DNA from: Acinetobacter guillouiae CIP 63.46
GTDB taxonomy: Bacteria > Pseudomonadota > Gammaproteobacteria > Pseudomonadales > Moraxellaceae
DNA: 64,000 nt
Direction: 5' to 3'
Assembly (NCBI RefSeq): GCF_000368145.1
Contig: NZ_KB849285.1
Coordinates: 117,025 to 181,024, forward strand
The notes under the pieces are model-generated. The model saw only the letters and a list, made by a program, of their open reading frames with translations, searched no databases and was not told the origin of the DNA. Numbering within the stretch: the stretch's first letter is position 1; every line of letters starts with the position of its first letter. This document shows positions 7,643 to 16,750 of the stretch, one piece after another. Both the position numbers and the translations under genes were made by a program.

Positions 7643-9295
7643 ATGGATAAATCGCCACGTTTACTTGAACCTGCCCCAGATTGGACACCTGAAGAACGTC
7701 CAACATTACCAGGCTCGCCTGCGGCTATTGCACATCCAACACATAAGAAGCTGATTTATTTTTTTATTGGCCTGTTTGTTGCGATCTCAGGTAGTTTAAG
7801 TAATGGTTTTATTACCGCAAATTTACCACTTATTCAGGGTGAATACTCGCTAACGCCTTCAGAGGCTGCATGGATTCCCGCAGCTTATGTGATGGCAAAT
7901 ATTAGTTCCAACATGATTCTATTTAAAGCTCGGCAACAATATGGGTTACGGCTTTTTTCTGAAATTGGTTTAGTGCTTTTTATTTGTGTGTTGGTGCTGC
8001 ATATCTTTGTGCACACCTTTGAAATGGCATTGTTTGTCCGTGTGATCAGCGGTTTGGTTGCCGCCCCCCTGAGTTCTTTAGGCATGTACTACATCATGCA
8101 GGCCTTTAAACGAGAAAACTTTGGGCGAGGAATTTATCTCGCGCTGGGCTTTCAACAATTGGGTATTCCACTGGCATGGATCATTTCCCCATCTCTGGTC
8201 GATGTAAATGACTGGATTGTGCTCTATACCTTTGAGTTGGGTTTAGCGATATGTTGTTTGGCTATGGTGGTTTCTTTAAAACTGCCGCGTAGCTTAAGAA
8301 TCGAAGTCTTTGAAAAACAGGATTTCTTTACTTTTGCCTTACTCGCACCTGGCTTTGCCCTGCTATGTATCGTCCTGACCCAAGGCCCAATCCTTTGGTG
8401 GTTTGAAGTCAAATGGTTAGGGTATGCCTTAATTGCAGGATTCTGTCTTATTATTATCGGACTGACTTATGAACATTACCGTGTCAATCCGCTTATCATT
8501 ACCCGTTGGCTAGGTTCAGCCACCACACTTAAATTTGTGTTTGGTGCGTTGGCGATTCGCTTGCTCATGTCTGAGCAAAGTTACGCGGCTGTTAACTTTT
8601 TAAAAACTATGGGCATGGGACCTGATCAGTTCGTTACCTTGTATAGCGTGATTTTTCTTGGCATTGTGCTCGGCACTGTTTTTAGCGCCATGACCTTTAA
8701 AAGAGAGCGCATCTCATGGCACTTGGTCGGTGCTGTGGTCTTGGTTCTTATCGCCTGCGCTTTAGACTATCACCTCACCAGTGATGTACGACCAGAAAAC
8801 TTTTACCGCAGCCAATTTATCGTTGGCTTTGCCAGTGGTATGTTTATCGGACCATTGTTGCTGACAGGGATTATTAACGCCTTACAAAAAGGCCCATCAC
8901 ACATGGTCACTTTTGTGGTGTTGTTCTCTGCAACACAAAGCTTTGGTGGTTTAATTGGAAATTCATTCTTTTCAACCTATCAACAATTACGCACCCAAAA
9001 TTATCGGGCTGAAATTGTCAGTGACTTGTCACCCACTGATCCATTGGTGGTGCAACGACTTGCAGCCTATCAGCAAGCAGCCAATAAATATACTTTAGAT
9101 GCATCACTCGAACAGAACCAAGCTTATCGCAATTTAAACCAGATTGTGACACGAGAAGCGCAAGTGCGTGCCTATAATGATGTGATTGCATTAAATGGAA
9201 TTTTCGCCATTTTACTGTTGATTTGGAGTAGTTTTAATATTGCTTGGACACGCTATCAACTCAAAAAACAGCAACAGGTCCTCAATAGCAGTTAG
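7643..9295 (+). CDS. MFS efflux pump, DHA2 (EmrB-like) type
   Basis: A 550-residue inner-membrane protein with about 14 hydrophobic segments, the size and topology of the DHA2 drug/proton antiporters that work with an EmrA-type adaptor. The N-terminal cytosolic tail of about 35 residues is rich in proline (SPRLLEPAPDWTPEERPTLP). The first membrane segment leads into GSLSNGFITANLPLIQGEY and SEAAWIPAAYVMANI, the position of motifs seen in EmrB relatives. A long extracytoplasmic stretch lies between the last two helices (about residues 455-510). It sits between its regulator and its HlyD adaptor; with an outer-membrane TolC-type channel encoded elsewhere it would export amphiphilic toxic compounds. 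The substrate is unknown. Confidence 0.88.
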   Translation: MDKSPRLLEPAPDWTPEERPTLPGSPAAIAHPTHKKLIYFFIGLFVAISGSLSNGFITANLPLIQGEYSLTPSEAAWIPAAYVMANISSNMILFKARQQYGLRLFSEIGLVLFICVLVLHIFVHTFEMALFVRVISGLVAAPLSSLGMYYIMQAFKRENFGRGIYLALGFQQLGIPLAWIISPSLVDVNDWIVLYTFELGLAICCLAMVVSLKLPRSLRIEVFEKQDFFTFALLAPGFALLCIVLTQGPILWWFEVKWLGYALIAGFCLIIIGLTYEHYRVNPLIITRWLGSATTLKFVFGALAIRLLMSEQSYAAVNFLKTMGMGPDQFVTLYSVIFLGIVLGTVFSAMTFKRERISWHLVGAVVLVLIACALDYHLTSDVRPENFYRSQFIVGFASGMFIGPLLLTGIINALQKGPSHMVTFVVLFSATQSFGGLIGNSFFSTYQQLRTQNYRAEIVSDLSPTDPLVVQRLAAYQQAANKYTLDASLEQNQAYRNLNQIVTREAQVRAYNDVIALNGIFAILLLIWSSFNIAWTRYQLKKQQQVLNSS

Positions 9296-9370
9296 ACAGA
9301 TCTCAGGCTATTCCGAAATCAGATGATCCATGATGTCACGCTATGTATTAAAAAATATTTGAGAATTCTT

Positions 9371-10498
9371 ATGTCGCAAGATCAAAAACCAACAGAGCAA
9401 GCAGCAGTTACACCACCACAAGCACCTGCAACAGCAGCAGCGCCACCACCATCCAGTAAGCTTATCCCAACTGCAAAAAGAACATTGCTGTTGATGCTCT
9501 TGGTCTTGTTGGTGGGGATTGCTGTGATTATGCGCGCATGGAAAATTGGCCCTTTTGATAGCAGCATAGAATCCACCGACAATAGTTATATCAAAGGCAG
9601 AACCACAGTTTTATCTTCTCAAATCAATGGTTATGTCAAAGATGTATTGGTGACTGATTTTGACCATGTCAAAAAGGGGCAGCCGTTAATGCATATTGAT
9701 ACCACAACCTATGATCAGAAAGTGACTCAAGCTGAAGCAGGTGTTGATCAGGCCAATACCACTTTAGCCAATCAAACCCAAGCGATTGAACAACGCAAAG
9801 CAGATATTGTGGCTGCACAAGCCAAAGTTGAACAAGCCAAAGCAAGTTATGAACTTTCAACAGCACAACTCAATCGTTATCAACAATTGGGAAATACTGG
9901 CGCAACCTCTAAAACAGAACAAGACAAAGCGGCTGCGGATGTAAAAAATAATTTAGCCTTACTCAAACAAGCGGAAGCCAATGTATTGGTTGCTCAAGAA
10001 GTGTTAAAAACAGCTCAAGTGGCTCAATCGGGCTTAAAAGCACAAGTCACCAATGCCAAGGCACAATTTGATCAAGCGGTAACGACAAAAGACTACAGCG
10101 TGATTGCAGCACCGATGGATGGACAGTTGGGCGAAGTTACTCCTCGTGTGGGACAATATGTTGCAGCTGGTACCCAGTTAATGTATCTAATTCCGCAACA
10201 AACCTGGGTGATTGCCAATTTCAAAGAAACACAAATTGCTGATATGCACATCGGGCAAAAAGCAACATTTACGGTAGATGCTATGAAACATCAAAAATTT
10301 ACTGGCCGTATTGAACAGATTTCACCTGCTGCAGGTGCTGAGTTTAGTGTGCTTAAGCCTGACAACACCACAGGTAATTTTACCAAGGTCGTACAGCGTA
10401 TTTCTGTGCGGATTGCTATTGATCCCAATCAAAAAGGTTTAGAATTTTTACGACCGGGGATGTCTGTGGTGACTTCTGTCGATACCAACACTCAATGA
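9371..10498 (+). CDS. HlyD/EmrA-family periplasmic adaptor (membrane fusion protein)
   Basis: I choose ATG 9371 (MSQDQKPTEQAA), which gives 375 residues, over an in-frame ATG 48 bp upstream whose extra residues look unlike a family N-terminus. After a Pro/Ala-rich cytosolic tail comes one membrane helix (about residues 39-58), then the first half of the lipoyl/barrel-sandwich domain (ESTDNSYIKGRTTVLSSQ), a long alpha-hairpin of alternating Ala/Gln/Lys (about 120-235), the second lipoyl half (DYSVIAAPMDGQLGEV) and a beta-barrel domain (WVIANFKETQIADM). This order is diagnostic of EmrA-type adaptors that bridge an MFS pump and an outer-membrane channel. It is the last gene of the tetR-pump-adaptor unit. 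Confidence 0.92.
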   Translation: MSQDQKPTEQAAVTPPQAPATAAAPPPSSKLIPTAKRTLLLMLLVLLVGIAVIMRAWKIGPFDSSIESTDNSYIKGRTTVLSSQINGYVKDVLVTDFDHVKKGQPLMHIDTTTYDQKVTQAEAGVDQANTTLANQTQAIEQRKADIVAAQAKVEQAKASYELSTAQLNRYQQLGNTGATSKTEQDKAAADVKNNLALLKQAEANVLVAQEVLKTAQVAQSGLKAQVTNAKAQFDQAVTTKDYSVIAAPMDGQLGEVTPRVGQYVAAGTQLMYLIPQQTWVIANFKETQIADMHIGQKATFTVDAMKHQKFTGRIEQISPAAGAEFSVLKPDNTTGNFTKVVQRISVRIAIDPNQKGLEFLRPGMSVVTSVDTNTQ

Positions 10499-10504
10499 TC
10501 CGCC

Positions 10505-10618
10505 TAAGTGAAAAGCTTGAGTTAAAAAGGCTTGAGTTAAAGCCTAGAAATTTATCCCCAATAATAGACATGAAACTCAATCAAACCTGTCTTGCTTTAC
10601 ATGTTTGATTAGAATATC
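10505..10618 (+). repeat. Short direct repeat and stem downstream of the efflux cassette
   Basis: The segment GCTTGAGTTAAA occurs twice in close tandem (about 10512-10541) in the intergenic region. Just after it AATCAAAC and GTTTGATT form an 8-bp inverted repeat with a 16-base loop (about 10579-10612), which may act as a weak terminator although no T-run follows. Confidence 0.4.
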
Positions 10619-10679
10619 TTGAACAGGCTTAATTCAAAGCAAAGCTACTCATATACCCCCATTCAGTTAAAAAATCAGC

Positions 10680-11543
10680 ATGTTTGATCATATTGCCCAA
10701 ACTATTCCCTACCAAAGTTTAGATTTTGCTGGATCTGTTCAACTTACAGTTAAACGGCTTGATCTAATCCATCCACAAATTTCTGGCAATAAATTTTTTA
10801 AACTCAAATATAATTTGATTGAAGCACGTCAGCTTGGCCTAAAACACATTCTGACTTTCGGTGGTGCGTATTCCAATCATATCGCTGCCACAGCCTATGC
10901 AGCACAGTTATTTGGATTTAAAAGCATCGGGATTATTCGGGGCGAGGAGTTAGCGCATAAACCGCTCAACCCTACTCTAACGACAGCACAGCAGTTGGGC
11001 ATGCAGCTAGTTTTTGTTTCACGTGAAAAATATAGACAAAAAAATAATCATGACTGGATCGATGAATTAACACAACATTATCCAAACACTTATATTATTC
11101 CTGAAGGTGGAACCAATGAGCTTGCTATACAAGGTTGTCAGGAAATTTTAACGACAGAAGATTTAAATCATTATGATGTGATTTGCTGTGCGGTAGGAAC
11201 AGGTGGCACAATCACTGGGCTGATTAACGCCAGTTCACCACAGCAGGAAATTTTAGGATTTTCAGCACTTAAAGGTGATTTTTTACAACAAGATGTCAGT
11301 CAACTCACCCATAAAAGCAATTGGAAAATACTGGATGATTATTGTTTTGGGGGCTATGCCAAAACCACTGCTGAATTACTTAGCTTTATAAACAACTTTG
11401 AGCAACAATATCACATTCCGCTTGAACAGATTTATACTGGAAAAATGTTTTATGGAATTTTTGACTTAATTTCAAAAGGTTACTTTGAAGAAAATGCAAA
11501 AATTTTGATCCTGCACAGTGGTGGCTTGCAAGGACGTAGCTAA
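10680..11543 (+). CDS. PLP-dependent ACC deaminase/D-cysteine desulfhydrase-family protein
   Basis: A 287-residue fold-type II PLP enzyme. The PLP-lysine region is HPQISGNKFFKLKYN (about residues 31-45), followed by LTFGGAYSNHIAATAYAA (about 60-77), which holds the substrate-carboxylate loop typical of the ACC deaminase/D-cysteine desulfhydrase group. A Gly-rich phosphate-binding loop appears as CCAVGTGGTITGL (about 170-182), and the C-terminal end LILHSGGLQG matches the family. Such enzymes break D-cysteine to pyruvate, sulfide and ammonia, or deaminate ACC or other small amino acids; the sequence alone does not decide. At 287 residues it is shorter than ACC deaminases (about 338), so a desulfhydrase or uncharacterised lyase is more likely. 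Confidence 0.85.
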   Translation: MFDHIAQTIPYQSLDFAGSVQLTVKRLDLIHPQISGNKFFKLKYNLIEARQLGLKHILTFGGAYSNHIAATAYAAQLFGFKSIGIIRGEELAHKPLNPTLTTAQQLGMQLVFVSREKYRQKNNHDWIDELTQHYPNTYIIPEGGTNELAIQGCQEILTTEDLNHYDVICCAVGTGGTITGLINASSPQQEILGFSALKGDFLQQDVSQLTHKSNWKILDDYCFGGYAKTTAELLSFINNFEQQYHIPLEQIYTGKMFYGIFDLISKGYFEENAKILILHSGGLQGRS

Positions 11544-11623
11544 ATCTCATCAGTTTATAATTGTCCTGAAAATTACTTTAAATTTGTCTATAATCCCCTG
11601 CTCAAAGTTTCCATGAGTGTGAT

Positions 11624-12823
11624 ATGTCTTCTAACCAATATGATGTGATTGTCCTCGGCGCGGGTGCTTCAGGTTTAATGCTTGCGGCAAAAGCAGCTGC
11701 TCGAGGTCGTAAAGTCTTAGTGGTTGAGAAAGCCAATAAAATTGGTAAAAAAATCCTCATGTCAGGTGGTGGTAAATGTAACTTCACCAATCTTTATGTT
11801 GAGCCTGAAAATTTTATTTCACATAACCCACATTTTGTCATCTCTGCCCTGACGCGTTATACCAATTGGGACTTTATTGGGATGGTCTGTGAATATGGCA
11901 TTGACTATGAAGAACGCAAACATGGACAACTGTTTACCTTAAATGGCGCAAAAGAAATCTTAAGCATGCTGCTCAACGAATGTGAAAAAACACATCATGT
12001 TGAGATTAAAACCAGTTGTGAAGTCAAAGCGATCAACACGGTTGACGAACAGACTTTTCAAGTCGCCACCAATTTAGGCTATTTTCAGGCTGAATCTGTT
12101 GTTGTTGCATCAGGTGGCTTATCTATTCCAACATTGGGTGGCTCTGGCATCGGCTATGAAATTGCCAAACAATTTGGTCACCACATCTATCCTACACGCG
12201 CAGGTTTAGTTCCCTTCACTTTTTCAGATCAATTTAAAGAAGTTACCACTCGTTTAAGCGGCAATGCAGTTGAAGCAACACTATCTAACGAACTGATTGC
12301 ATTTACTGAAGCATTGTTGTTTACACATCGTGGTTTAAGTGGTCCAAGCTCATTACAACTTTCAAATTATTGGAATGCAGGACAAGCATTCCATATTAAC
12401 TTTTTACCAAGTCTTGAGCTGTTTGATTTTTTAAAGCGCAAAAAGCAAAGCCAACCCAAGGTGTTAATCAGAACCTTACTGACTGAACTTTTACCGAAAA
12501 GTGTGGTGATTGAACTACAAAATCTCATTTGGTCCGAGTGGGCTGAAACGGCGATTGGGCAATTAAGTGATGAAAAACTTGAAACGATTGCCAATAAACT
12601 ACAGCAATTTGAAGTCAAACCCTCTGGTACTGAAGGCTATCGGACTGCAGAAGTCACTTTAGGCGGTGTTGACACCACTGAAGTTTCATCAAAAACCATG
12701 GAAAGTAAAAAACAAAAAGGTTTATTTTTTATAGGTGAGATCTTAGATGTAACTGGTCATTTAGGCGGGTTTAATTTCCAGTGGGCATGGGCTTCAGCAC
12801 ATGCAGCTTCAGAATATGTCTAA
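11624..12823 (+). CDS. BaiN/YhiN (HI0933)-type NAD(P)/FAD-dependent oxidoreductase
   Basis: A 399-residue flavoprotein. The N-terminus has the FAD dinucleotide motif VIVLGAGASGLMLAAKAA (about residues 8-25), then KIGKKILMSGGGKCNFTN (about 41-58), the hallmark of the HI0933-like family. VVVASGGLSIPTLGGSG (about 164-180) and, at the end, LFFIGEILDVTGHLGGFNFQ (about 367-386) complete the signature. Members are cytosolic flavoproteins of poorly defined physiological role; the BaiN name comes from a bile-acid pathway and should not be taken as function here. Single gene with its own upstream spacer. Confidence 0.88.
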   Translation: MSSNQYDVIVLGAGASGLMLAAKAAARGRKVLVVEKANKIGKKILMSGGGKCNFTNLYVEPENFISHNPHFVISALTRYTNWDFIGMVCEYGIDYEERKHGQLFTLNGAKEILSMLLNECEKTHHVEIKTSCEVKAINTVDEQTFQVATNLGYFQAESVVVASGGLSIPTLGGSGIGYEIAKQFGHHIYPTRAGLVPFTFSDQFKEVTTRLSGNAVEATLSNELIAFTEALLFTHRGLSGPSSLQLSNYWNAGQAFHINFLPSLELFDFLKRKKQSQPKVLIRTLLTELLPKSVVIELQNLIWSEWAETAIGQLSDEKLETIANKLQQFEVKPSGTEGYRTAEVTLGGVDTTEVSSKTMESKKQKGLFFIGEILDVTGHLGGFNFQWAWASAHAASEYV

Positions 12824-12896
12824 TTTAAATTGATCAATAAAGATCTTTTATAAATCAAAAAATGATCATGTGGAGTGAATCATTTGGGTATTGAAA

Positions 12897-12930
12897 GCGC
12901 CTTCTCTCGCTGGGAGAAGGCTAGGATGAG
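12897..12930 (+). repeat. REP-like palindromic repeat
   Basis: GCCTTCTC and GAGAAGGC form an 8-bp stem around a 7-base loop (12899-12921), followed by CTAGGATGAGGAC. This resembles the 'CCTCTCCC...GGGAGAGGG-TAGGGTGAGG' extragenic palindromes found in many proteobacteria. There is no T-run, so it is not a standard terminator. Confidence 0.55.
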
Positions 12931-12991
12931 GACACTTTTATGTTGTTTTATGGTTTTAAAACGAACTTATGAAAGAAGTCTAATAGAAAGC

Positions 12992-13144
12992 TTATTCCAG
13001 ATAATCTGTTTTAAATAAGATAAGTTGATTCTGAATTTGCTGCTTCTGGGTCACACGTTGAATCGCCAAATCCATCGACTTTAGATCATGGTTTTTTGCA
13101 AATAACGACTGATGAATTTTGTGTAAAAAATAGATGATCTTCAT
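12992..13144 (-). CDS. Small protein of unknown function (50 aa)
   Basis: A 50-residue frame beginning MKIIYFLHKIHQSLFAKNHD. The start is decided by AAAGGA seven bases upstream of the ATG at 13142-13144; a longer in-frame form starting at 13210 lacks such a site. The product is basic and Gln-rich in its second half, without clear membrane segment or signal peptide. I do not recognise it. Size and ribosome site make it plausible as a real small gene. Confidence 0.5.
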   Translation of the reverse strand: MKIIYFLHKIHQSLFAKNHDLKSMDLAIQRVTQKQQIQNQLILFKTDYLE

Positions 13145-13289
13145 TTCAATTCCTTTGAAAATGATATTTATCAGATGAGTGTGTTTTATATTGCCTACAT
13201 ATTCACCCATTCAATCTAGACAATAAATCATCTGATGTCTATCTGTTTTCTATAAAAAAACCGATAAAATTCATGCTTTGCGAACACAA

Positions 13290-13454
13290 TCACTCTTGAG
13301 ATTTGTTTTGAGATTCATGTTGTTGCTTAACAATTTCTGATGGCTGCTTTTTCGGTTTTGCAAACACAAATTTATAAGCGCTTGCTAAAAAACCCACAGT
13401 GATTCCTGCAATCACAATGGGTGCAATGAAATTATTTGGCTTTTTCTTAGACAT
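13290..13454 (-). CDS. Small single-pass membrane protein (54 aa)
   Basis: Reading the minus strand from ATG at 13452-13454 gives 54 residues: a short basic start (MSKKKPNN), one membrane helix (FIAPIVIAGITVGFLASAYK), then a Lys/Gln-rich cytosolic tail ending NKSQE. GAGAGGGAATAGAG precedes the ATG, a good ribosome site. The gene follows the MscS-like channel gene on the same strand, but a strong terminator (13488-13522) lies between, so it probably has its own promoter or depends on read-through. Function unknown. Confidence 0.7.
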   Translation of the reverse strand: MSKKKPNNFIAPIVIAGITVGFLASAYKFVFAKPKKQPSEIVKQQHESQNKSQE

Positions 13455-13487
13455 CTCTATTCCCTCTCACTTTTGACCTAAAAATAA

Positions 13488-13522
13488 AAAGATCGATCAA
13501 GCATCAATCCTGATCGATCTTT
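13488..13522. terminator. Rho-independent terminator after the MscS-like gene
   Basis: AAAGATCGATCA and TGATCGATCTTT form a 12-bp perfect stem around an 11-base loop, flanked by A-rich and T-rich stretches. It lies immediately downstream of the channel gene on the minus strand. Confidence 0.85.
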
Positions 13523-13537
13523 AAAAGAATTTAAATG

Positions 13538-15160
13538 TTAATTCGGGTCATCTTTGTCCTGTTTCAATGAATCAGTAAGTGACTTGTACTCATTTTCAAT
13601 CGCAGGGGTATCCGCGGTTACTTGCGTAGCATCTGTGCCACTTGGCTGTGATGAATAAGTATTTTCTTGCTTTAATGGATTCGGTTGATTTGCCTCTTTC
13701 TTGGCTTTATCGATTAAATCCGTTAAAACGCGTTCTGCAGGTTGACGTCCACCTAGACCAAAGGCCAATGCAAAAGCAACTGCCACAGAACCCAAGGTTA
13801 AGCCAAAAGCAAGATTAACGATCGAATCGGCAATTCCCATGGCTTTTAAACCCATTGCAATCACCAGCCCCATGATCAAAACACGAACCAAGTTGCCTAA
13901 CCATCTTGAGCTATTGTACTCACCACGCTGTACCACATTCGCCACGATATTGGCCAACCAGAAACCGATCACCAAAATCACTGCGCCTAACAAAATGTTG
14001 GCACCAAAGTAAATAAACATTGAAATCAAATGACTAACTTGCTCAAAGCCCAGTCGATTTGCCGCTTCGGAAACAGCAAATAACATGGTAAAGAAAACAA
14101 TCAGATAACCAATGATACAAGAAACTTTCGTGTCACCTAAAAAGCGTTGCAAATCTAATTTTGCAGGAATTTCATCAACACCTGTTCCAGCAACAACTTC
14201 TGAAACCAAACGCCCCACAAAACGAGACACCACATAGGCCACAATTAAAATTAATCCGGCTGCAATAATATGTGGAATTGCATACATGATTTCACCCAGC
14301 ATTGCGGTTGCTGGTTGTGAAATAGCCTGTATACCAAGTGCTTCAAAAGCCACAATTAACGCAGTAATCATGACAACGGCAAAAACAAAAGAGCCTAAAA
14401 ACTTCGCTAAACCTTGGTTTGAGTTTTTAAATAGCCCTACTTTTTCTATTTGGGTTTGTAAATTTAGACTGTTGATTAAACCCTCAACAATCCCGCGCAG
14501 GATTTTTGCCAAGATATAACCGACAAAAACGATGACACCCGCAATGAAAATATTTGGTATATAAGAGACTGCCTCATTCAGCATGTTCTGCACTGGAAGC
14601 AATAAGCCTTGCAAACCTAAAATTGATAATACAATTGGTAGGAACAGCAATAAAATTAGCCAGTACACAATATCAGCGATATTCTGACTGATCGGACTGA
14701 CCCCAACATCGGCACTTAATTTTTCATCAAGTTGAGTCCGATCCAAGGCTTTTTTTAAGCCGACTTTAACCAGATTTGCCACAATCCAGCCGATAAACCC
14801 GATGGCCACGGCAGCCAGTAATTGTGGAATAAACAATAAGAATTGCTGAATCATTAAACTAAATGGGCTGCTTACGCTGGTAAGATTCAGCACATTTAAT
14901 GCACCAATCACCGCGATCACCATCACCACCCAAAAAACAATTCGAGAAAGAATACTTTCAATATTTGAACGATGACCTGTTGCTGAAGACAATTTTGTAT
15001 TTGTACCTAGTTTTTCTAGGATTTTTTTAATTCCTGCTGCAACAATCAGTGCAATAATCCATCCCACAATAAGGATGGCAACAGCGGCGAGAATCGGGTG
15101 GAATTGATCCCAATAATACATGGCATCAAATCTCCCCCTTGTTTGTAAAATTTCATTCAT
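13538..15160 (-). CDS. MscS-like mechanosensitive channel with repeated conserved TM helices
   Basis: A 540-residue inner-membrane protein made of repeated units, each with two hydrophobic segments and a glycine-rich start (for example PILAAVAILIVGWIIALIVA, LLAAVAIGFIGWIVANLVK, IFIAGVIVFVGYILAKILRG, IIAAGLILIVAYVVSRFVGR). Each unit matches the 'conserved TM helix' repeat (PF05552) found in small-conductance mechanosensitive-type channels. A further GSVAVAFALAFGLGGRQPAE stretch (about residues 455-474) resembles the pore-lining helix of MscS. The last 60 residues are a hydrophilic, disordered-looking cytosolic tail. The likely role is ion or osmolyte release under membrane tension. The full MscS beta domain is not obvious, so gating may differ from MscS. 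Confidence 0.82.
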   Translation of the reverse strand: MNEILQTRGRFDAMYYWDQFHPILAAVAILIVGWIIALIVAAGIKKILEKLGTNTKLSSATGHRSNIESILSRIVFWVVMVIAVIGALNVLNLTSVSSPFSLMIQQFLLFIPQLLAAVAIGFIGWIVANLVKVGLKKALDRTQLDEKLSADVGVSPISQNIADIVYWLILLLFLPIVLSILGLQGLLLPVQNMLNEAVSYIPNIFIAGVIVFVGYILAKILRGIVEGLINSLNLQTQIEKVGLFKNSNQGLAKFLGSFVFAVVMITALIVAFEALGIQAISQPATAMLGEIMYAIPHIIAAGLILIVAYVVSRFVGRLVSEVVAGTGVDEIPAKLDLQRFLGDTKVSCIIGYLIVFFTMLFAVSEAANRLGFEQVSHLISMFIYFGANILLGAVILVIGFWLANIVANVVQRGEYNSSRWLGNLVRVLIMGLVIAMGLKAMGIADSIVNLAFGLTLGSVAVAFALAFGLGGRQPAERVLTDLIDKAKKEANQPNPLKQENTYSSQPSGTDATQVTADTPAIENEYKSLTDSLKQDKDDPN

Positions 15161-15331
15161 TTTTATTTCCTCAAGTTATAGATTTATAACAATCTGAGCG
15201 TGCTCAAATGACTTTAAGCAACATTCTTTATTTGAATTGGATACTTGATGAATTACTCTTCTACTTTATCTATTGCTTATATAACGAGCAAATTTAACTG
15301 CATAAATACAACAAAAGCATGCAAAAATGAA

Positions 15332-15357
15332 AAACTCCAGCTTTGCAGCTAGAGTTT
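15332..15357 (-). terminator. Terminator of the small membrane-protein gene
   Basis: On the minus strand AAACTC-TAGCT-GCAA-AGCT-GGAGTTTTT forms a stem with one mismatch followed by a T-run, downstream of the gene at 15395-15538. Confidence 0.7.
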
Positions 15358-15394
15358 GTCTGATCAATATAATCTTTATAGATGATAGATGGGA

Positions 15395-15538
15395 TTAAAC
15401 CCAATCGGCGATCATGTAAACAAGCAAGGAAACAAGAAATAACCCCACAAGAATAAGCATATAAATGGGTAAGCGATTCTTATGCGTTATATCTTCAGTA
15501 CTTGTTACATAAGATGGTTTATTGAAATCGTGTTTCAT
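15395..15538 (-). CDS. Small single-pass membrane protein (47 aa)
   Basis: A 47-residue protein: hydrophilic N-terminal half (MKHDFNKPSYVTSTEDITHK) and one C-terminal membrane helix (LPIYMLILVGLFLVSLLVYM) ending IADWV. GAGGTGGACGTC precedes the ATG, with GGTGG or GAGG as ribosome site, and a terminator follows at 15332-15357, so it is a complete single-gene unit. The tail-anchored layout suggests a small inner-membrane protein; no function can be named. Confidence 0.7.
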   Translation of the reverse strand: MKHDFNKPSYVTSTEDITHKNRLPIYMLILVGLFLVSLLVYMIADWV

Positions 15539-15659
15539 GACGTCCACCTCCATCGAATTGATGTATTTTTATACTAACAGGCTATTTGTGATCAGTGTGT
15601 AAAAATATTTTAAGCAAAAGTAAATTTTAATTCGAGCAGTTCTTGATAGATAAATGAGC

Positions 15660-15665
15660 TATAAT
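15660..15665 (+). promoter_or_regulatory. Probable -10 element (TATAAT)
   Basis: A perfect TATAAT lies 30 bases before the ATG at 15695. No good -35 stands at the normal distance. It suggests that transcription starts close to the gene and favours the ATG start over the upstream TTG. Confidence 0.45.
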
Positions 15666-15694
15666 ATGTACCCCATTTTTTGGCTATTGTAGAT

Positions 15695-16117
15695 ATGGCT
15701 TATCAACGACAAAGTGTCGGGTTGGACTTGGACACTGATGTCACGCATCAATGCTTCACACATACCTCAAGAGATGATCATCTCATTGGAATTATTGAAT
15801 TTAACAAGCCAAGTTATATTCTAAAATGGGGCGATTTAGAGTATTTCCGTCGCCGTACAGATGAATTGTCGGTCATGCCGTTCCCAGAATGTGTCAATGC
15901 AATGATTATTGATATTCGCAATGTCGTACCATTTCTGGATAATGAAGTTCCAATCGTGCCATGGCGTTTACTTGAAGAAGACTGCCCGATACGACTTGTT
16001 GTTCCTCAAGATCGTTTAGAACATTATGCAGGGATCTTTGAACCAACGTGGTTAACCACAGACATTGAAATTGCGATTCAAGAATTACGCGAATTTATGG
16101 ATATGTTCGTACACTAA
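15695..16117 (+). CDS. Conserved hypothetical protein (140 aa)
   Basis: I take ATG 15695 (MAYQRQSVGLDLDTDV); a TTG five codons upstream is also in frame. The product is a soluble, acidic protein with no signal peptide or membrane segment. Its sequence alternates short strands and helices: HLIGIIEFNKPSYILKWGDL, VNAMIIDIRNVVPFLDNE, CPIRLVVPQDRLEHYAG, and a C-terminal acidic helix IAIQELREFMDM. The layout of repeated beta-alpha units with a hydrophobic strand ending in IDIRN recalls STAS-like or small alpha/beta domains, but I cannot place it in a family. It stands alone with its own promoter. Confidence 0.75.
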   Translation: MAYQRQSVGLDLDTDVTHQCFTHTSRDDHLIGIIEFNKPSYILKWGDLEYFRRRTDELSVMPFPECVNAMIIDIRNVVPFLDNEVPIVPWRLLEEDCPIRLVVPQDRLEHYAGIFEPTWLTTDIEIAIQELREFMDMFVH

Positions 16118-16225
16118 CAGCATATCCATAGCTTAAAAATAAGATTTATTTTTTGCTTATTTGTATTGATACAGATTTCATCAATGACTTTGATTTCTCA
16201 AAGTAAAGTCAACAATTTAAACAGA

Positions 16226-16675
16226 TCATTGACCAAACATTTTAACTGCCATACGCTGCGCTTGCTTTCCATAAAACCAATAGGTAATTAAATATAAAGG
16301 GATTGCCAACATCAACAACATGATCAATGCAGTGAGCAAAAATTGAGTATTTTGCAGATACATCACAAAAGTTTTCCACACTTCTGGATCATTTTGAGAA
16401 AAAAACCAAACGCCCGCAAATACCCCAAGTAAATTATAGCCCCAAAATATTGCAGTATAACCAAGGGTCAGTTTTTTACGCTCTTGGTCTGTAGGTGCAC
16501 GGCGTTGTTGTTTGAGAAAACGATATAACACGATAATCATCGCAATCAAATAAGGTATTGCGGTTAACACGCCAGCAATTTCATTGGGCAGTAATGCTGC
16601 TAACACACCTGCAACCATGGTCAAGACTAAACAAAGCAGCAAAAACCACAAAAAATATTTGTTTAAAGACACCAT
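16226..16675 (-). CDS. Four-TM membrane protein, ABZJ_00895-like
   Basis: A 149-residue membrane protein with four hydrophobic segments: YFLWFLLLCLVLTMVAGVLA, VLTAIPYLIAMIIVLYRFL, LGYTAIFWGYNLLGVFAGVW and FLLTALIMLLMLAIPLYLIT. A charged cytosolic loop (QQRRAPTDQERKKL) separates helices two and three, and the C-terminus is basic (YGKQAQRMAVKMFGQ). The length and layout recall the Acinetobacter 'ABZJ_00895 family' of uncharacterised proteins, an attribution from memory. No function is known to me. Confidence 0.7.
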   Translation of the reverse strand: MVSLNKYFLWFLLLCLVLTMVAGVLAALLPNEIAGVLTAIPYLIAMIIVLYRFLKQQRRAPTDQERKKLTLGYTAIFWGYNLLGVFAGVWFFSQNDPEVWKTFVMYLQNTQFLLTALIMLLMLAIPLYLITYWFYGKQAQRMAVKMFGQ

Positions 16676-16750
16676 GACGACAGCCTAGATTGCATAAAGA
16701 ACAATATTATAATTTTTTTTCAACTTTTTTTCATTTTCTTGTCAACCAAT

